64,000 nucleotides of DNA, from assembly GCA_050250875.1 (NCBI GenBank), contig JBFWNV010000001.1, positions 1,178,001 through 1,242,000 on the forward strand, given 5' to 3'. Origin of the DNA: CAWAYR01 sp050250875. Its GTDB lineage: Bacteria; Acidobacteriota; Vicinamibacteria; Vicinamibacterales; UBA2999. Both the position numbers and the translations under genes were made by a program. This document shows positions 41,285-49,738 of this stretch, in pieces (the stretch's first letter is position 1; each line of letters begins with the position of its first letter). The notes beneath the pieces were generated by a model. It searched no databases. It was not told where the DNA came from and saw nothing but the letters and a program-made list of their open reading frames with translations.

Positions 41285-43233
41285 CGCGGCCCGCGACCGC
41301 GGCGCTGAACCGCCGCCAGTTCCTCGCCGCGGCCGCCGTGGCCGCGGCGGCCTGCGGGCGTCCGACGGAATCAGCGCGACCGGCCGGGGCGGCGCCGCCG
41401 TCGAGGGCGTCCCTCACGCCGGCGCTCCTCGTCGACGCCGGCGGCCACGCCGTCTTCGGTGCGTACCTCGGCGAGATACTGGCCGGCGAGGGGATCTGCG
41501 GGCTCACGCCCGTGCCGGCCGGCGATCCGCCTCCCGACTCGGTGGCGCGCGCGGCGGCCCTGGTGGTGTATGGCGACGCCCTGTCGACGGCCTGGGTCGA
41601 TGCCGTCGAGGCCGCCGTGCGCCGCGGCGCGACGCTGGTCGCCGTCGCGCCAGGCGGCGCGCTCCTCGCCCGATTCGGCATCGAGGATCGCGGCGAGCTG
41701 CGCGGCGACGGCGTGTTCCTCCCGGACGGGGCCGACGCTCCGGCCCTGCGCCTGCACGTCGGCGGGCGGCGGTGGACCGTGCCTCCTGGCGCGACGGCGG
41801 CCGCGACGTTCGCGACGCCGGGCGGCGCGTCGACGGCGCCGGCCATCGTGCAGCTGACGCACGGGTCGGGACGAGTCTCCGCCTGGGCGTTCGACGTCGC
41901 CCGGAACGTCGCGCTGATCCGCCAGGGCGACCCGAACCTGGCCAACGCCAATCACGACGCCCTGCCGGCCATCCAGCTGATCGACGCGCTGGCCGGGTGG
42001 ATCCGTCCCGACACCCTGACCCGCCCCGACGCCGATCTGTACCAGCAGCGGCTCGGCGCCCTGCTGGCCGCCGGCACCGGCGCCACCGGGCCTCTGGCGA
42101 TGCTCGACTACTTCCCGGGCGACGCGCGGTCGGTGATGGTCGCCACGTCGGACGCGCATGGCAACGGCGCGGCGCTGCTCGAGGCGCTGTTGCGGCGGGT
42201 CGAGGGATTCGGCGGGCGGCTGTCCGTGTACTACACGCCGCCGGGCACCGCCGGCTGGCGGCGCACCGCCCGCCACGCGCGCTGGACGCTGGGCCGGTTG
42301 CCGCTGGTCGGTGACCGTCTGCTCAGCGAGTACGGACCGCCGGCGCCGTACGTCGTCGAGGGCTGGCGGGCGCGCGGGCACGAGTTCGCGCCCCATCCCA
42401 GGGCCGACGAAGGCGTCGAACTCGAGAGCGGTCTCGCCGAGCTCTGGGAGGCCTTCGCCACCGACGGCTACGGCACCGACCACGTCTCCACCCGCACCCA
42501 CAAGATTCTGTGGAGCGGCTGGGTCGCCACGGCCGTGGCCCAGCGTCGCCGCGGCGTGCGCATGAATCTCGACGCCTACCATCTCGGCCCGGCGTTACGC
42601 CGCGCCGACGGCCAGTGGGCGCACGGTCACGTCATCGGCAGCGGACTGCCGCTGCGCTTTGTCGACGAGGCCGGCGTGATCGTCGACTGCTACCAGCAGC
42701 CGACGCAGCTGGTCGACGAGCAGATCGTCGGCGTGTTCGGCGGCATGGAGGGACGCACCGCCGAGGACGCGGTGCGGGTCGCCGAGGCGATGATCGACGC
42801 CGCCCTGCACACCACGCCGACGGCGTTGTGCGCGCAGTTCCATGCCGACGGCTTCGTCGGCGCAGCCGAGCGGGTGCGCGCGGCCGAGATTCTCCTCGAC
42901 GGCACCCTCTCGGCCTGCCGCAGCGCCGGGATTCCGATCTGGACCGCCGCGCGATGGACGGCGTTCCTCGATGCGCGCCGGGCGGTGACCGTGGACAGTC
43001 GCCGCTGGGACGGCGCCACCGGGCAGCTGACGACGACGCTCACGCTCGACACCGCGGCCGACCCGGGCGTCGCGCTGTTGCTCCCGTCAGATCTGGATGG
43101 CCGTCGGCTGGTCGCGCTGACGGCCGGCGGCGCCGTCGTGACACCGACCACGACGACGCGCGGCGGCCGCGCCTGGGCGCGCTGCCCGCTGCGCCCCGGC
43201 ACGACCGACGTCGTCGCCACCTACCGCGCCTGA
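41281..43233 (+). CDS. Tat-exported lipoprotein with divergent NodB-like (polysaccharide deacetylase) core
   Basis: The protein has 650 aa. GTG 41281 overlaps the epimerase stop. The N-terminus reads NRRQFLAAAAVAAAAC: twin arginines, a short hydrophobic run and a Cys, a Tat signal with lipobox. The N-terminal ~240 residues resemble a Rossmann/GATase-like fold of unknown use. Residues ~270-550 look like a NodB barrel in divergent form: MVATSDAHGNGAALLEALLR (Asp, His), GRLSVYYTPP, and GHEFAPHPRADEG with the His-x3-His metal pair. It is probably outside the cytoplasm and acts on the glycan assembled by the four genes upstream. Deacetylase activity is inferred only. Confidence 0.7.
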   Translation: MTRPATAALNRRQFLAAAAVAAAACGRPTESARPAGAAPPSRASLTPALLVDAGGHAVFGAYLGEILAGEGICGLTPVPAGDPPPDSVARAAALVVYGDALSTAWVDAVEAAVRRGATLVAVAPGGALLARFGIEDRGELRGDGVFLPDGADAPALRLHVGGRRWTVPPGATAAATFATPGGASTAPAIVQLTHGSGRVSAWAFDVARNVALIRQGDPNLANANHDALPAIQLIDALAGWIRPDTLTRPDADLYQQRLGALLAAGTGATGPLAMLDYFPGDARSVMVATSDAHGNGAALLEALLRRVEGFGGRLSVYYTPPGTAGWRRTARHARWTLGRLPLVGDRLLSEYGPPAPYVVEGWRARGHEFAPHPRADEGVELESGLAELWEAFATDGYGTDHVSTRTHKILWSGWVATAVAQRRRGVRMNLDAYHLGPALRRADGQWAHGHVIGSGLPLRFVDEAGVIVDCYQQPTQLVDEQIVGVFGGMEGRTAEDAVRVAEAMIDAALHTTPTALCAQFHADGFVGAAERVRAAEILLDGTLSACRSAGIPIWTAARWTAFLDARRAVTVDSRRWDGATGQLTTTLTLDTAADPGVALLLPSDLDGRRLVALTAGGAVVTPTTTTRGGRAWARCPLRPGTTDVVATYRA

Positions 43234-43242
43234 GGCGGGCGA

Positions 43243-44148
43243 TCAGGCCGGCGGCCGCGGCGCCCGCGGCCGCGCCGGCCGCTCGAGCGTCGCGGTCACC
43301 GTCGTGGTCTTCCGGTCGCGCACGATCTCGAGACGCGCCTCGCCACGCGCCCCGATCTCGCCAATCTCGGCGACCAGCTCGCCGGCGTCGCGGACGGCGG
43401 TGCCGTTCACCGAGGTGATGACGTCGCCGGCCTTCACGCCGGCCCTGGCGGCGGGCGAGTCGGCGGTGACGGTGGAGACCAGCACCCCGCCGCCCTTGAC
43501 GCCGAAGTACTCGGCGAGCTGATCCGACAGCGTCTCCACCTGCACGCCGAGCCGGCCGCGCGGCGCGGCCATGCCCGGGACGCCGTCGAACCGGAAGTCG
43601 AACATCGGCCCGCCGCGCTCGGGCAGCTCGCGCAGGCCGCGCAGGCCGCGCTCCAGCTCCTCTCGGAACTGCGGCTCGTACTGGAAGCTCCACGACATCG
43701 CTCCGGCCGACGCTTCGGGTGTGATGTCGAGCGTCTGCCGGGAGCCGCCGCGGGTCACCGTCATCTTCACGGTGCGGCCATCGGGCGTCTCCTGCACCAG
43801 ACGGGTGAGCTGGCGGGCGCTGCGCACCCGCTCGCCGTCGAATTCGACGACGATGTCACCCTCCCGCACTCCGGCCTTCTCGGCCGGACTGTCGCGGTCC
43901 ACGCCGTCGATGCGCACGCCCGGCGTCGCGGCATCCTCGGGGTCGCTCACCATCACACCGATCTGGCTGCCGCGGCCGTCGAGGCGAATCGCCCGGCCGG
44001 CGCCGTCGGGGCCGACGAACACCCGGCCGCGCTCCTGCCGATCGCGATCCGGGTCGCGGCTGCCGCGCTGGGCCGCCACGCCGGTTACGGCGGCGCCGAC
44101 CAGAGCCGCCAGAAGTCCACCGAGGATGATCGTTCGTTGATACGTCAT
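43243..44148 (-). CDS. periplasmic protein with two PDZ domains
   Basis: The protein has 301 aa. ATG 44148 has GGAGA 7 nt upstream. The signal sequence is IILGGLLAALVGAAVTGVAA. PDZ 1 (~60-140) includes RIDGVDRDSPAEKAGVREGDIVVEFDGERV, and PDZ 2 (~195-290) includes VSTVTADSPAARAGVKAGDVITSVNGTAV. No trypsin-like or other protease domain is present, so it resembles the regulatory half of DegP/DegS without the enzyme. It may bind C-termini of envelope proteins. It converges with the Tat lipoprotein gene (9 bp apart) and is divergent from glnA. Confidence 0.85.
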   Translation of the reverse strand: MTYQRTIILGGLLAALVGAAVTGVAAQRGSRDPDRDRQERGRVFVGPDGAGRAIRLDGRGSQIGVMVSDPEDAATPGVRIDGVDRDSPAEKAGVREGDIVVEFDGERVRSARQLTRLVQETPDGRTVKMTVTRGGSRQTLDITPEASAGAMSWSFQYEPQFREELERGLRGLRELPERGGPMFDFRFDGVPGMAAPRGRLGVQVETLSDQLAEYFGVKGGGVLVSTVTADSPAARAGVKAGDVITSVNGTAVRDAGELVAEIGEIGARGEARLEIVRDRKTTTVTATLERPARPRAPRPPA

Positions 44149-44260
44149 CGCACTGTCTCCCCAGGAGCGCTGCACGCTCCGTTGCGGGCCGCTCGCCCGT
44201 CCTCCGGTGAAGTCAGACGACGGGTCGCGCGGGTTGGCCGGTGCGGCGCGCCGCGGCCCC

Positions 44261-44266
44261 TATACT
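44261..44266 (+). promoter_or_regulatory. -10 box TATACT
   Basis: The sequence CCCCTATACTTGGGG lies 15 nt before ATG 44282, matching the context CCCCTATACTGGG at 23026-23038. The 5' untranslated stretch would be very short (about 8 nt). Confidence 0.4.
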
Positions 44267-44281
44267 TGGGGGCTGGACCCC

Positions 44282-45604
44282 ATGGACCCACGAGCCATCC
44301 TCGAACGCGCCGAGCGCGACGGCGTGAAGTTCCTCCGCCTGCAGTTCACCGACATCCTCGGCGTGACCAAGAACGTCGAGGTGCCCGACCGGCAGTTCGC
44401 CGAGGCGCTGAACGGCGCGGTGCTCTTCGACGGCTCGTCGATCGAGGGGTTCGTGCGCATCGAGGAATCGGACATGTACCTCAAGCCCGACCTCGACACG
44501 TTCCAGGTGCTGCCATGGCGGGATCCGAGCGGCGCGCGGGTCGGCGGCATCACGTGTGACATCGCCAATCCCGACGGCACCCCGTTCGAGGGCTGCCCGC
44601 GCACGGTGCTGAAGCGGGCCATCGCCCGGGCCAAGGCGATGGACTTCCGCATGGTCGCCGGCCCGGAGGCCGAGTTCTTCCTGTTCCAACGCAAGGACGG
44701 CACGCCCTCGACGGCCACCCACGACACCGCGGGCTATTTCGATCTGGCGCCGGTCGATCAGGGCGAGGACGTGCGCCGCGAGATCGTCCTGGCACTCGAG
44801 CAGATGGGGTTCCTGGTGGAGGCGGCGCACCACGAAGTGGCGCCCGGCCAGCACGAGGTGGACTTCCGCTACGACGACGTGCTGCGCACCGCCGACAACG
44901 TCACCACGTTTCGCTTCGTCGTCAAGAACGTCGCGCACCGCAACGGCCTGCACGCCACCTTCATGCCCAAACCGATCTACGGCGTGAACGGCTCGGGGAT
45001 GCACACCCACCAGGCGCTGTTCACCGGCGATCGCAACGCCTTCTTCGACGAGCGCCGCGAGTGGCAGTTGAGTCCGACCTGCCTGCACTACGTCGGTGGC
45101 CTGCTCAAGCACGCCCGCGCGTACTGCGCCATCACCAACCCGCTGGTCAACTCCTACAAGCGCCTGGTCCCGGGCCACGAGGCGCCGACCGCGATCGCGT
45201 GGTCGGAGAAGAACCGCAGCCCGCTGGTGCGGGTGCCGGCCGCTCGCGGCGAGTCGACCCGGGTCGAACTGCGCCTTCCCGACCCGTCGTGCAATCCGTA
45301 TCTCGCCATGGCGGTGATGCTGCGCGCCGGGCTCGACGGCGTGGTGCAGCAGCTCGACCCCGGCCCGCCGGTGAACAAGAACATCTACAAGATGAGCCAC
45401 CGCGAGCGGCGGCACCTGCGCATCGACGACCTGCCGGCCAACCTGAGCGAGGCCCTCGACGAGCTGGAGAAGAGCGACCTGGTGCGCGACGCGCTGGGCG
45501 ACCACATCGTCGAGCACTTCCTGGCCGCCAAACGCGGCGAGTGGGACGACTACCTGCGGCACGTGTCGCCGTGGGAGCTGGAGCGGTACCTCAGCGTCTA
45601 CTGA
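44282..45604 (+). CDS. glnA: type I glutamine synthetase (GSI-alpha-like)
   Basis: The protein has 440 aa, matching the GSI-alpha class (about 440-450) rather than the adenylylated GSI-beta enzymes (about 470). Landmarks are DILGVTKNVEVP and FDGSSIEGFVRIEESDMYLKPD near the N-terminus, GPEAEFFLF, VEAAHHEVAPGQHEVDF, NGSGMHTHQALF (ATP/Glu site) and the C-terminal NPLVNSYKRLVPGHEAPT and RVELRLPDPSCNPYLA. The region NKNIYKMSHRERRHLRIDDLP replaces the NLYDLP adenylylation loop, so covalent control by GlnE is not expected; feedback control would be typical of GSI-alpha. It stands alone with a TATACT box and a class B element after the stop. Confidence 0.96.
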   Translation: MDPRAILERAERDGVKFLRLQFTDILGVTKNVEVPDRQFAEALNGAVLFDGSSIEGFVRIEESDMYLKPDLDTFQVLPWRDPSGARVGGITCDIANPDGTPFEGCPRTVLKRAIARAKAMDFRMVAGPEAEFFLFQRKDGTPSTATHDTAGYFDLAPVDQGEDVRREIVLALEQMGFLVEAAHHEVAPGQHEVDFRYDDVLRTADNVTTFRFVVKNVAHRNGLHATFMPKPIYGVNGSGMHTHQALFTGDRNAFFDERREWQLSPTCLHYVGGLLKHARAYCAITNPLVNSYKRLVPGHEAPTAIAWSEKNRSPLVRVPAARGESTRVELRLPDPSCNPYLAMAVMLRAGLDGVVQQLDPGPPVNKNIYKMSHRERRHLRIDDLPANLSEALDELEKSDLVRDALGDHIVEHFLAAKRGEWDDYLRHVSPWELERYLSVY

Positions 45605-45612
45605 CGTACCCC

Positions 45613-45770
45613 GGGGCTCGGGGCTCGGGGCTCGGGGCTCGGGGCTCGGGGCTCGGGAAGGGCCTAGAACGGAACTAGCGCCGGTCACGTCGATTCTGAC
45701 GGGCGCGACTGCGTGACTGTCCGGCCCGAGCCCCGAGCCCCGGACCCCGAGCCCCGGCTCCCGGGGCCGA
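45613..45770. repeat. class B heptamer inverted element (longest left arm)
   Basis: Six perfect tandem GGGGCTC units (45613-45654) form the left arm. The right arm (about 45724-45770) is CCCCGAG/CCCCGGA-type units. The core reads in the opposite orientation to that of 22910: AACGGAACT near 45669 matches the reverse complement of AGTTCCGTT at 22979. It probably ends the glnA transcript as a long hairpin. Confidence 0.85.
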
Positions 45771-45804
45771 GCAAACCTTTCCTCGCGAGGCCTCGTCCAA
45801 CACG

Positions 45805-45825
45805 TTACCTAGATAGTCAAGGCAA
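45805..45825. promoter_or_regulatory. putative PadR operator
   Basis: TTACCTAGA and TCAAGGCAA form a dyad (7 of 9 positions paired) separated by TAG, ending 13 nt before the ATG of the PadR gene. The position and AT-richness within GC-rich surroundings suit autoregulation by the dimeric PadR repressor. Confidence 0.5.
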
Positions 45826-45838
45826 CGGAGACCGAGGC

Positions 45839-46180
45839 ATGGCGGATGCCACCAAGACCCCCAACGCCCTCCTCCATGGGGCGCTCGACGCGCTGATCCT
45901 GAAGACGCTCACGCGCGGGCCGAGTCATGGCTACGCGGTGGCACGCTCCATCGAAGCGGCGACCGGCGACGCCCTGTTCGTCGAGGAGGGGTCGCTGTAC
46001 CCGGCCCTGTACCGGCTCGAACGCCGCGGCTGGGTCGAAGCCGAATGGGGCACCTCGGAGCTGGGCCGCCGCGCCAAGCTGTACCGCCTGACCCCGGCCG
46101 GCCGGGAGCGGCTCGCCGCCGAGCTCGACACCTGGAAGCGCTTCTCGACCGGCGTGTCGAAGGTGCTGTTCGCGTCATGA
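45839..46180 (+). CDS. PadR-family transcriptional regulator
   Basis: The protein has 113 aa, the short PadR-s1 form. ATG 45839 follows CGGAG. Its winged helix has LLHGALDALILKTLTRGPSHGYAVARSIE and the wing EEGSLYPALYRLERRGWVEAEW, with a C-terminal dimerisation helix. The gene overlaps the permease by 4 nt (ATGA). PadR plus duplicated permease is a recurrent acidobacterial pair in which the repressor presumably controls its own operon through the dyad just upstream (inference). Confidence 0.94.
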   Translation: MADATKTPNALLHGALDALILKTLTRGPSHGYAVARSIEAATGDALFVEEGSLYPALYRLERRGWVEAEWGTSELGRRAKLYRLTPAGRERLAAELDTWKRFSTGVSKVLFAS

Positions 46181-48840
46181 GGCGCTCGCTGCGGTCGTGG
46201 CTGTGGCGGGTGCCGGTCGCGCAGGAGGTGGACGACGAACTCGCCTTCCACCTCGAGATGCGCACCCGCGACCTCACCGCCGCCGGGCTCGACCCCGACG
46301 AGGCGCGCCGGCAGGCGGCGGCGCGGCTCGGCGACCTGGCCGCCCTTAAACGCACCTGCGTCGATCTGGGACGCCGGCGGGATCGGGAGTTCCGCGTGAT
46401 GCAGTGGCTCGGCGAGTTCCGGCACGACGTCGTCTTCGCGCTGCGGCAGATGCGGGCCACGCCGGCCTTCACCCTGGTCGCCGCCCTCACGCTGGCGCTC
46501 GGCATCGGCGCCAACAGCGCCATCTTCGCGCTGGTGGACGCGACGCTGCTCAGGCCGCTGCCCTTCCGCGACCCCGCGAGCGTCGTGGTCCTGTCCGAAC
46601 GCACGCCGAGCGGCGCGCAGAGCCGCGTGTCGCCGCTGAACCTGGCCGACTGGACGGAAGGCAGCGCCGCCCTGGTGCAGTCGGCCGGGTACATGCCCGG
46701 CATCGGCGGCATGGTGATGCGCGGCGTCGACGGCACGGCCGAGACGGTGCCGCGGCAGTGGGTGTCGTCGGGCTTCTTCGAGGTGCTCGGCGTGCCGCCG
46801 CTCGCCGGCCGGCTGTTCCGGGCGGGCGACGACTGGGAAGACCACGAGGCGGTCGTGCTCACCGAGGCCTATTGGCGCTCGCGCTTCAACGCCGATCCGG
46901 CGGTCGTCGGCCGCGATCTCGTGCTCGACGGCGAGCCTTACCGCGTGCTCGGCGTTGCCCCCGGCTGGTTCCGCTGGACCGACGACAACAGCATCTGGGC
47001 GCTGATTCGGATGCGTCCCCAGCCGCGGCTGCGCACCGTGTACCTCATGCGCGGGCTCGGCCGGTTGGCACCCGGCGCGACCATCGAGAGGGCACGTGCC
47101 GAAGTGGAGGCCGTCGCCGCCGAACTGGCCCGCACGTTGCCCGAGAACCGCGGCCGCGGCGTGACGCTGACGCCGGTGCGCGAGGCCATCGTCGGCCGCG
47201 ACCTGCAGGCGACCTCGATGCTGTTTCTCGGCGTGGTCGGCTTCGTGCTGCTCATCTGCTGCGCCAACGTCGCCAACCTGCTGCTGGCGCGGGCCACGGC
47301 GCGCGGCCGCGAGCTGGCCATCCGCGCCGCCCTCGGCGCCGGCCGGGGCCGAGTGGCGCGGCAGCTGCTCACCGAGAGCCTGGTGCTGGCGGCGATCGGC
47401 GGGGCCCTCGGCGCCGCCGTCGCCTGGGCCGTCGTGACGGCGGCGCCGGCCCTCGTGCCTGCCGGTGTCCTGCCGGCCTCGGTCGCCATCACCTTCGATG
47501 CCCGCGTGGTCGCCTTCTGCGCGGTCGCGGCGCTGGTCGTCGGCGTCGTGTTCGGCATGGCGCCGGCCTGGCAGGCGGGCGATCTGACCTCGGCCCGCTT
47601 CATCGCCGCCGACACCCGTACGACCACGGGCGGCGGCGGCCGGCTGCGCGGCGCACTCGCCGTCACCGAGGTGGCGGTGTCAGTGCTGCTCCTGGTCGGT
47701 GCCGGGTTGCTGCTCCGCACCCTGCTCGCCGTGCAGAGCGTCGATCGCGGCTACCGCGCCGACGACGTCCTGACGATGGTGGTGGATCCGCTCGCCTCGC
47801 GCTATCCCACCGACGAGGCGCTGCAGCAGTTCTACGACGAGGTCGCGACCGAAGTGGCCGCCGTCCCCGGTGTGGGCGCGGTTGCCTGGGCCAGCACGCT
47901 GCCGCTCGGCAGCTCGCTCGGCGGCAGCCGCGCGTTCGGCATCGTCGGCGATCCACCGCGCGACGGCGACCGCCGGCCGCTGGCCGACTACCAGGTCGTC
48001 AGCCACAGCTATTTCACGACGCTCGACCTGCCGGTGGTGACGGGCCGCGCCTTCACCGACCGCGACACGCGCCAGAGTCCGCAGGTCTGCATCGTGAACG
48101 AGGCCTTCGTCCGCCGCGAGCTCGGCGGCCGCGATCCCGTCGGCATCCGTGTGGCCCTCACGCCGCCCAACGCGCCTGACGCGACGCCGGTGGTGCGTGA
48201 GATCGTCGGCGTGGCGCGACAGGTGAAGGGCCGTCCCGACGAGACCGACGATCTGGTGCAGATCTACGTGCCGATGACCCAGAGCGGGCTCGACGACACC
48301 TACCTGCTGGTGCGCCCGTCGACGGGCGAGGCGGTGGCGCTGGCGCCGGCGGTGCGGGCGGCGATCGGCCGCGTCGACACCGCGCAGCTCGTCAGCGTCG
48401 GGCAGGCGCGGACGCTCGATGACGTGGCCGACACCGCCACCTCGGCGCATCGCTTCCGTGCCGTCCTGGTCGTCGCCTTCGCGGCGCTGGCGCTGGTGCT
48501 GGCCATGGTCGGCGTCTTCGGCATCCTGGCCTACTCGGTGCAACAGCGCACCGCCGACTTCGCGGTGCGGCGGGCGATGGGTGCGACCTCGCGCGACGTG
48601 GTACGCCTGGTGGCCGGCAGCGCCGCCCGCGTGATTCTGGCCGGCGCGGCGATCGGCGTGGTGCTGGCGGCCGGCGCGACGCGGTGGCTCACGTCGGTGT
48701 TGTACGGCGTGGCGCCGCTCGACCCGATCACGTTCCTGTGGGTCGGCGTCGTGCTCGCGACGACCGCGACGCTGGCGGTGGCGGCGCCGGCGTGGCGGGC
48801 CGTGCGCGTCGATCCCGCCGTGACGCTGCGCAGCCGGTGA
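46177..48840 (+). CDS. large MacB/FtsX-type ABC permease (ADOP family, with prefix domain)
   Basis: The protein has 887 aa. ATG 46177 overlaps the PadR stop. The first ~75 residues are the soluble permease-prefix domain (WRVPVAQEVDDELAFHLEMR...AAARLGDLAALKRTC) absent from the relative at 5842. Then come helix 1 (FTLVAALTLALGIGANSAIFALV), MacB core 1, an FtsX block (LLICCANVANLLLARATAR), helix 5, MacB core 2, and a second FtsX block (AYSVQQRTADFAVRRAMGAT) ending PAWRAVRVDPAVTLRSR. No ATPase gene is adjacent. The ATPase partner, if any, must be encoded elsewhere; substrate unknown. Confidence 0.94.
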   Translation: MRRSLRSWLWRVPVAQEVDDELAFHLEMRTRDLTAAGLDPDEARRQAAARLGDLAALKRTCVDLGRRRDREFRVMQWLGEFRHDVVFALRQMRATPAFTLVAALTLALGIGANSAIFALVDATLLRPLPFRDPASVVVLSERTPSGAQSRVSPLNLADWTEGSAALVQSAGYMPGIGGMVMRGVDGTAETVPRQWVSSGFFEVLGVPPLAGRLFRAGDDWEDHEAVVLTEAYWRSRFNADPAVVGRDLVLDGEPYRVLGVAPGWFRWTDDNSIWALIRMRPQPRLRTVYLMRGLGRLAPGATIERARAEVEAVAAELARTLPENRGRGVTLTPVREAIVGRDLQATSMLFLGVVGFVLLICCANVANLLLARATARGRELAIRAALGAGRGRVARQLLTESLVLAAIGGALGAAVAWAVVTAAPALVPAGVLPASVAITFDARVVAFCAVAALVVGVVFGMAPAWQAGDLTSARFIAADTRTTTGGGGRLRGALAVTEVAVSVLLLVGAGLLLRTLLAVQSVDRGYRADDVLTMVVDPLASRYPTDEALQQFYDEVATEVAAVPGVGAVAWASTLPLGSSLGGSRAFGIVGDPPRDGDRRPLADYQVVSHSYFTTLDLPVVTGRAFTDRDTRQSPQVCIVNEAFVRRELGGRDPVGIRVALTPPNAPDATPVVREIVGVARQVKGRPDETDDLVQIYVPMTQSGLDDTYLLVRPSTGEAVALAPAVRAAIGRVDTAQLVSVGQARTLDDVADTATSAHRFRAVLVVAFAALALVLAMVGVFGILAYSVQQRTADFAVRRAMGATSRDVVRLVAGSAARVILAGAAIGVVLAAGATRWLTSVLYGVAPLDPITFLWVGVVLATTATLAVAAPAWRAVRVDPAVTLRSR

Positions 48841-49153
48841 ATGGCGCGGCGGTGGCGCCGCGGGAGGTCACGCGGCGTCCGCCGGGCAGGACGCCGCGCC
48901 CCGGGGCCGCGACCTTGCGGGCTGGCGATCCGCGTATTCGCTGAGGTTTTCTCGCGTCGACGGCGCCCCGCGACTCCGGCACGCCTCTTGATGATCATCG
49001 CCGGTGAACGCGGCGGATCACCGGGATGCGTTAATCAGGCAGGCGCTGGCATCGCCGCATCCCGGCCGTGGTTCCACGATTCGTCGCGTTCACTACCCTC
49101 GTGCTCCAGGCCCGAGGTCGACGAGAATGACGTCGAGAGGGAGGGCAAGCCGA
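48841..49153. other. 313-bp intergenic region
   Basis: No gene recognised. Besides the hairpin at 48871-48898, a second inverted repeat pairs CCGGGATGCG (49021-49030) with CGCATCCCGG (49056-49065), about 90 nt before the lipoprotein start. It could belong to that gene's leader. Confidence 0.5.
48871..48898. terminator. 10-bp stem hairpin after the permease gene
   Basis: CGCGGCGTCC / GGACGCCGCG with the 8-nt loop GCCGGGCA starts 31 nt after the permease stop. A U-run is lacking, so terminator function is tentative. Confidence 0.45.
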
Positions 49154-49525
49154 ATGCATCTCAATCCCGACATCCGCTGGGGCAAGGCGGCGGTGCTGGC
49201 GCTGGTCGCCGCCATCGTCGTGGGCTGCGCGTCGGTGCCCGGCCGCCCCTCGGTGGCCCAGGTGCGGCAACAGTCCGGGCGCTTCGTCGATCACTCCGTG
49301 ACCATCACGGGCGAGGTCACCAGCTCGTGGGGCGTGCCGCTGGTGGGGTTCAACGTCTACCAGGTGAACGACGGCACCGGCGAGATCACGGTCGTGTCCA
49401 CCGAGCGCCGCGTGCCCAACAAGGGCGCCCGCGTGGAAGTGCGGGGCAAGGTCGAGGACATCGCGGTGCTGGGCGGCCGGCCGCTCGGCCTGCACCTCCG
49501 CGAACAGCGCGTCAGATACAGATAG
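49154..49525 (+). CDS. small OB-fold-like lipoprotein
   Basis: The protein has 123 aa. ATG 49154 follows GAGAGGGAGGG; the frame is open for 50 codons further upstream without a signal sequence there. The signal AVLALVAAIVVGC ends in a lipobox (VVGC, Cys near residue 24). The mature ~95 residues contain VDHSVTITGEVTSSWGVPLVGFNVYQVNDGTGEITVVS (in pieces) and KGARVEVRGKVEDIAVLGG, the strand pattern of bacterial OB-fold (BOF/YgiW-like) proteins. The function is unknown. It is located at the cell envelope. Confidence 0.75.
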   Translation: MHLNPDIRWGKAAVLALVAAIVVGCASVPGRPSVAQVRQQSGRFVDHSVTITGEVTSSWGVPLVGFNVYQVNDGTGEITVVSTERRVPNKGARVEVRGKVEDIAVLGGRPLGLHLREQRVRYR

Positions 49526-49528
49526 ACC

Positions 49529-49548
49529 CGGGGCTCGGGGCTCGGGAG
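49529..49548. repeat. short class B heptamer array (left arm)
   Basis: Two units of GGGGCTC lie just past the lipoprotein stop. Matching CCCGAGT/CCCGAGC-type units appear at about 49655-49710 before atpB, so the pair may be the arms of an element interrupted by the terminator at 49599. Confidence 0.5.
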
Positions 49549-49598
49549 GCGGTGGCCGCCACACAGCCTAAGTCGCGTCTAAACAACAAGTTGCCGCA

Positions 49599-49640
49599 GG
49601 GCCGGGCCGGCGTCCATCCCACGCTGCCCGGCCCGTTTTT
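49599..49640 (+). terminator. rho-independent terminator
   Basis: A 9-bp perfect stem, GGGCCGGGC (49599-49607) and GCCCGGCCC (49626-49634), is followed by G and five T (49636-49640). It is the clearest intrinsic terminator in the window, downstream of the lipoprotein gene and upstream of atpB. Confidence 0.75.
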
Positions 49641-49723
49641 CGTGCGCCGCGCCCTCCCGAGTCCCGCCATTCCTTCCCCGAATCCCGAGCCCCTGGCCCC
49701 GAGTCCCGGCTTGTGAATTCAGG

Positions 49724-49729
49724 TACAAT
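49724..49729 (+). promoter_or_regulatory. -10 box TACAAT, leaderless-type
   Basis: It ends 9 nt before the GTG start of atpB at 49739 and lies about 13 nt after heptamer-type sequence. Confidence 0.4.
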
Positions 49730-49738
49730 GTAGGGCTC

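Noticed and set aside
13616..45770. CRISPR array
   Set aside because: The tandem 7-mers have no spacers of constant length, and no cas gene is nearby. They are heptamer arrays.
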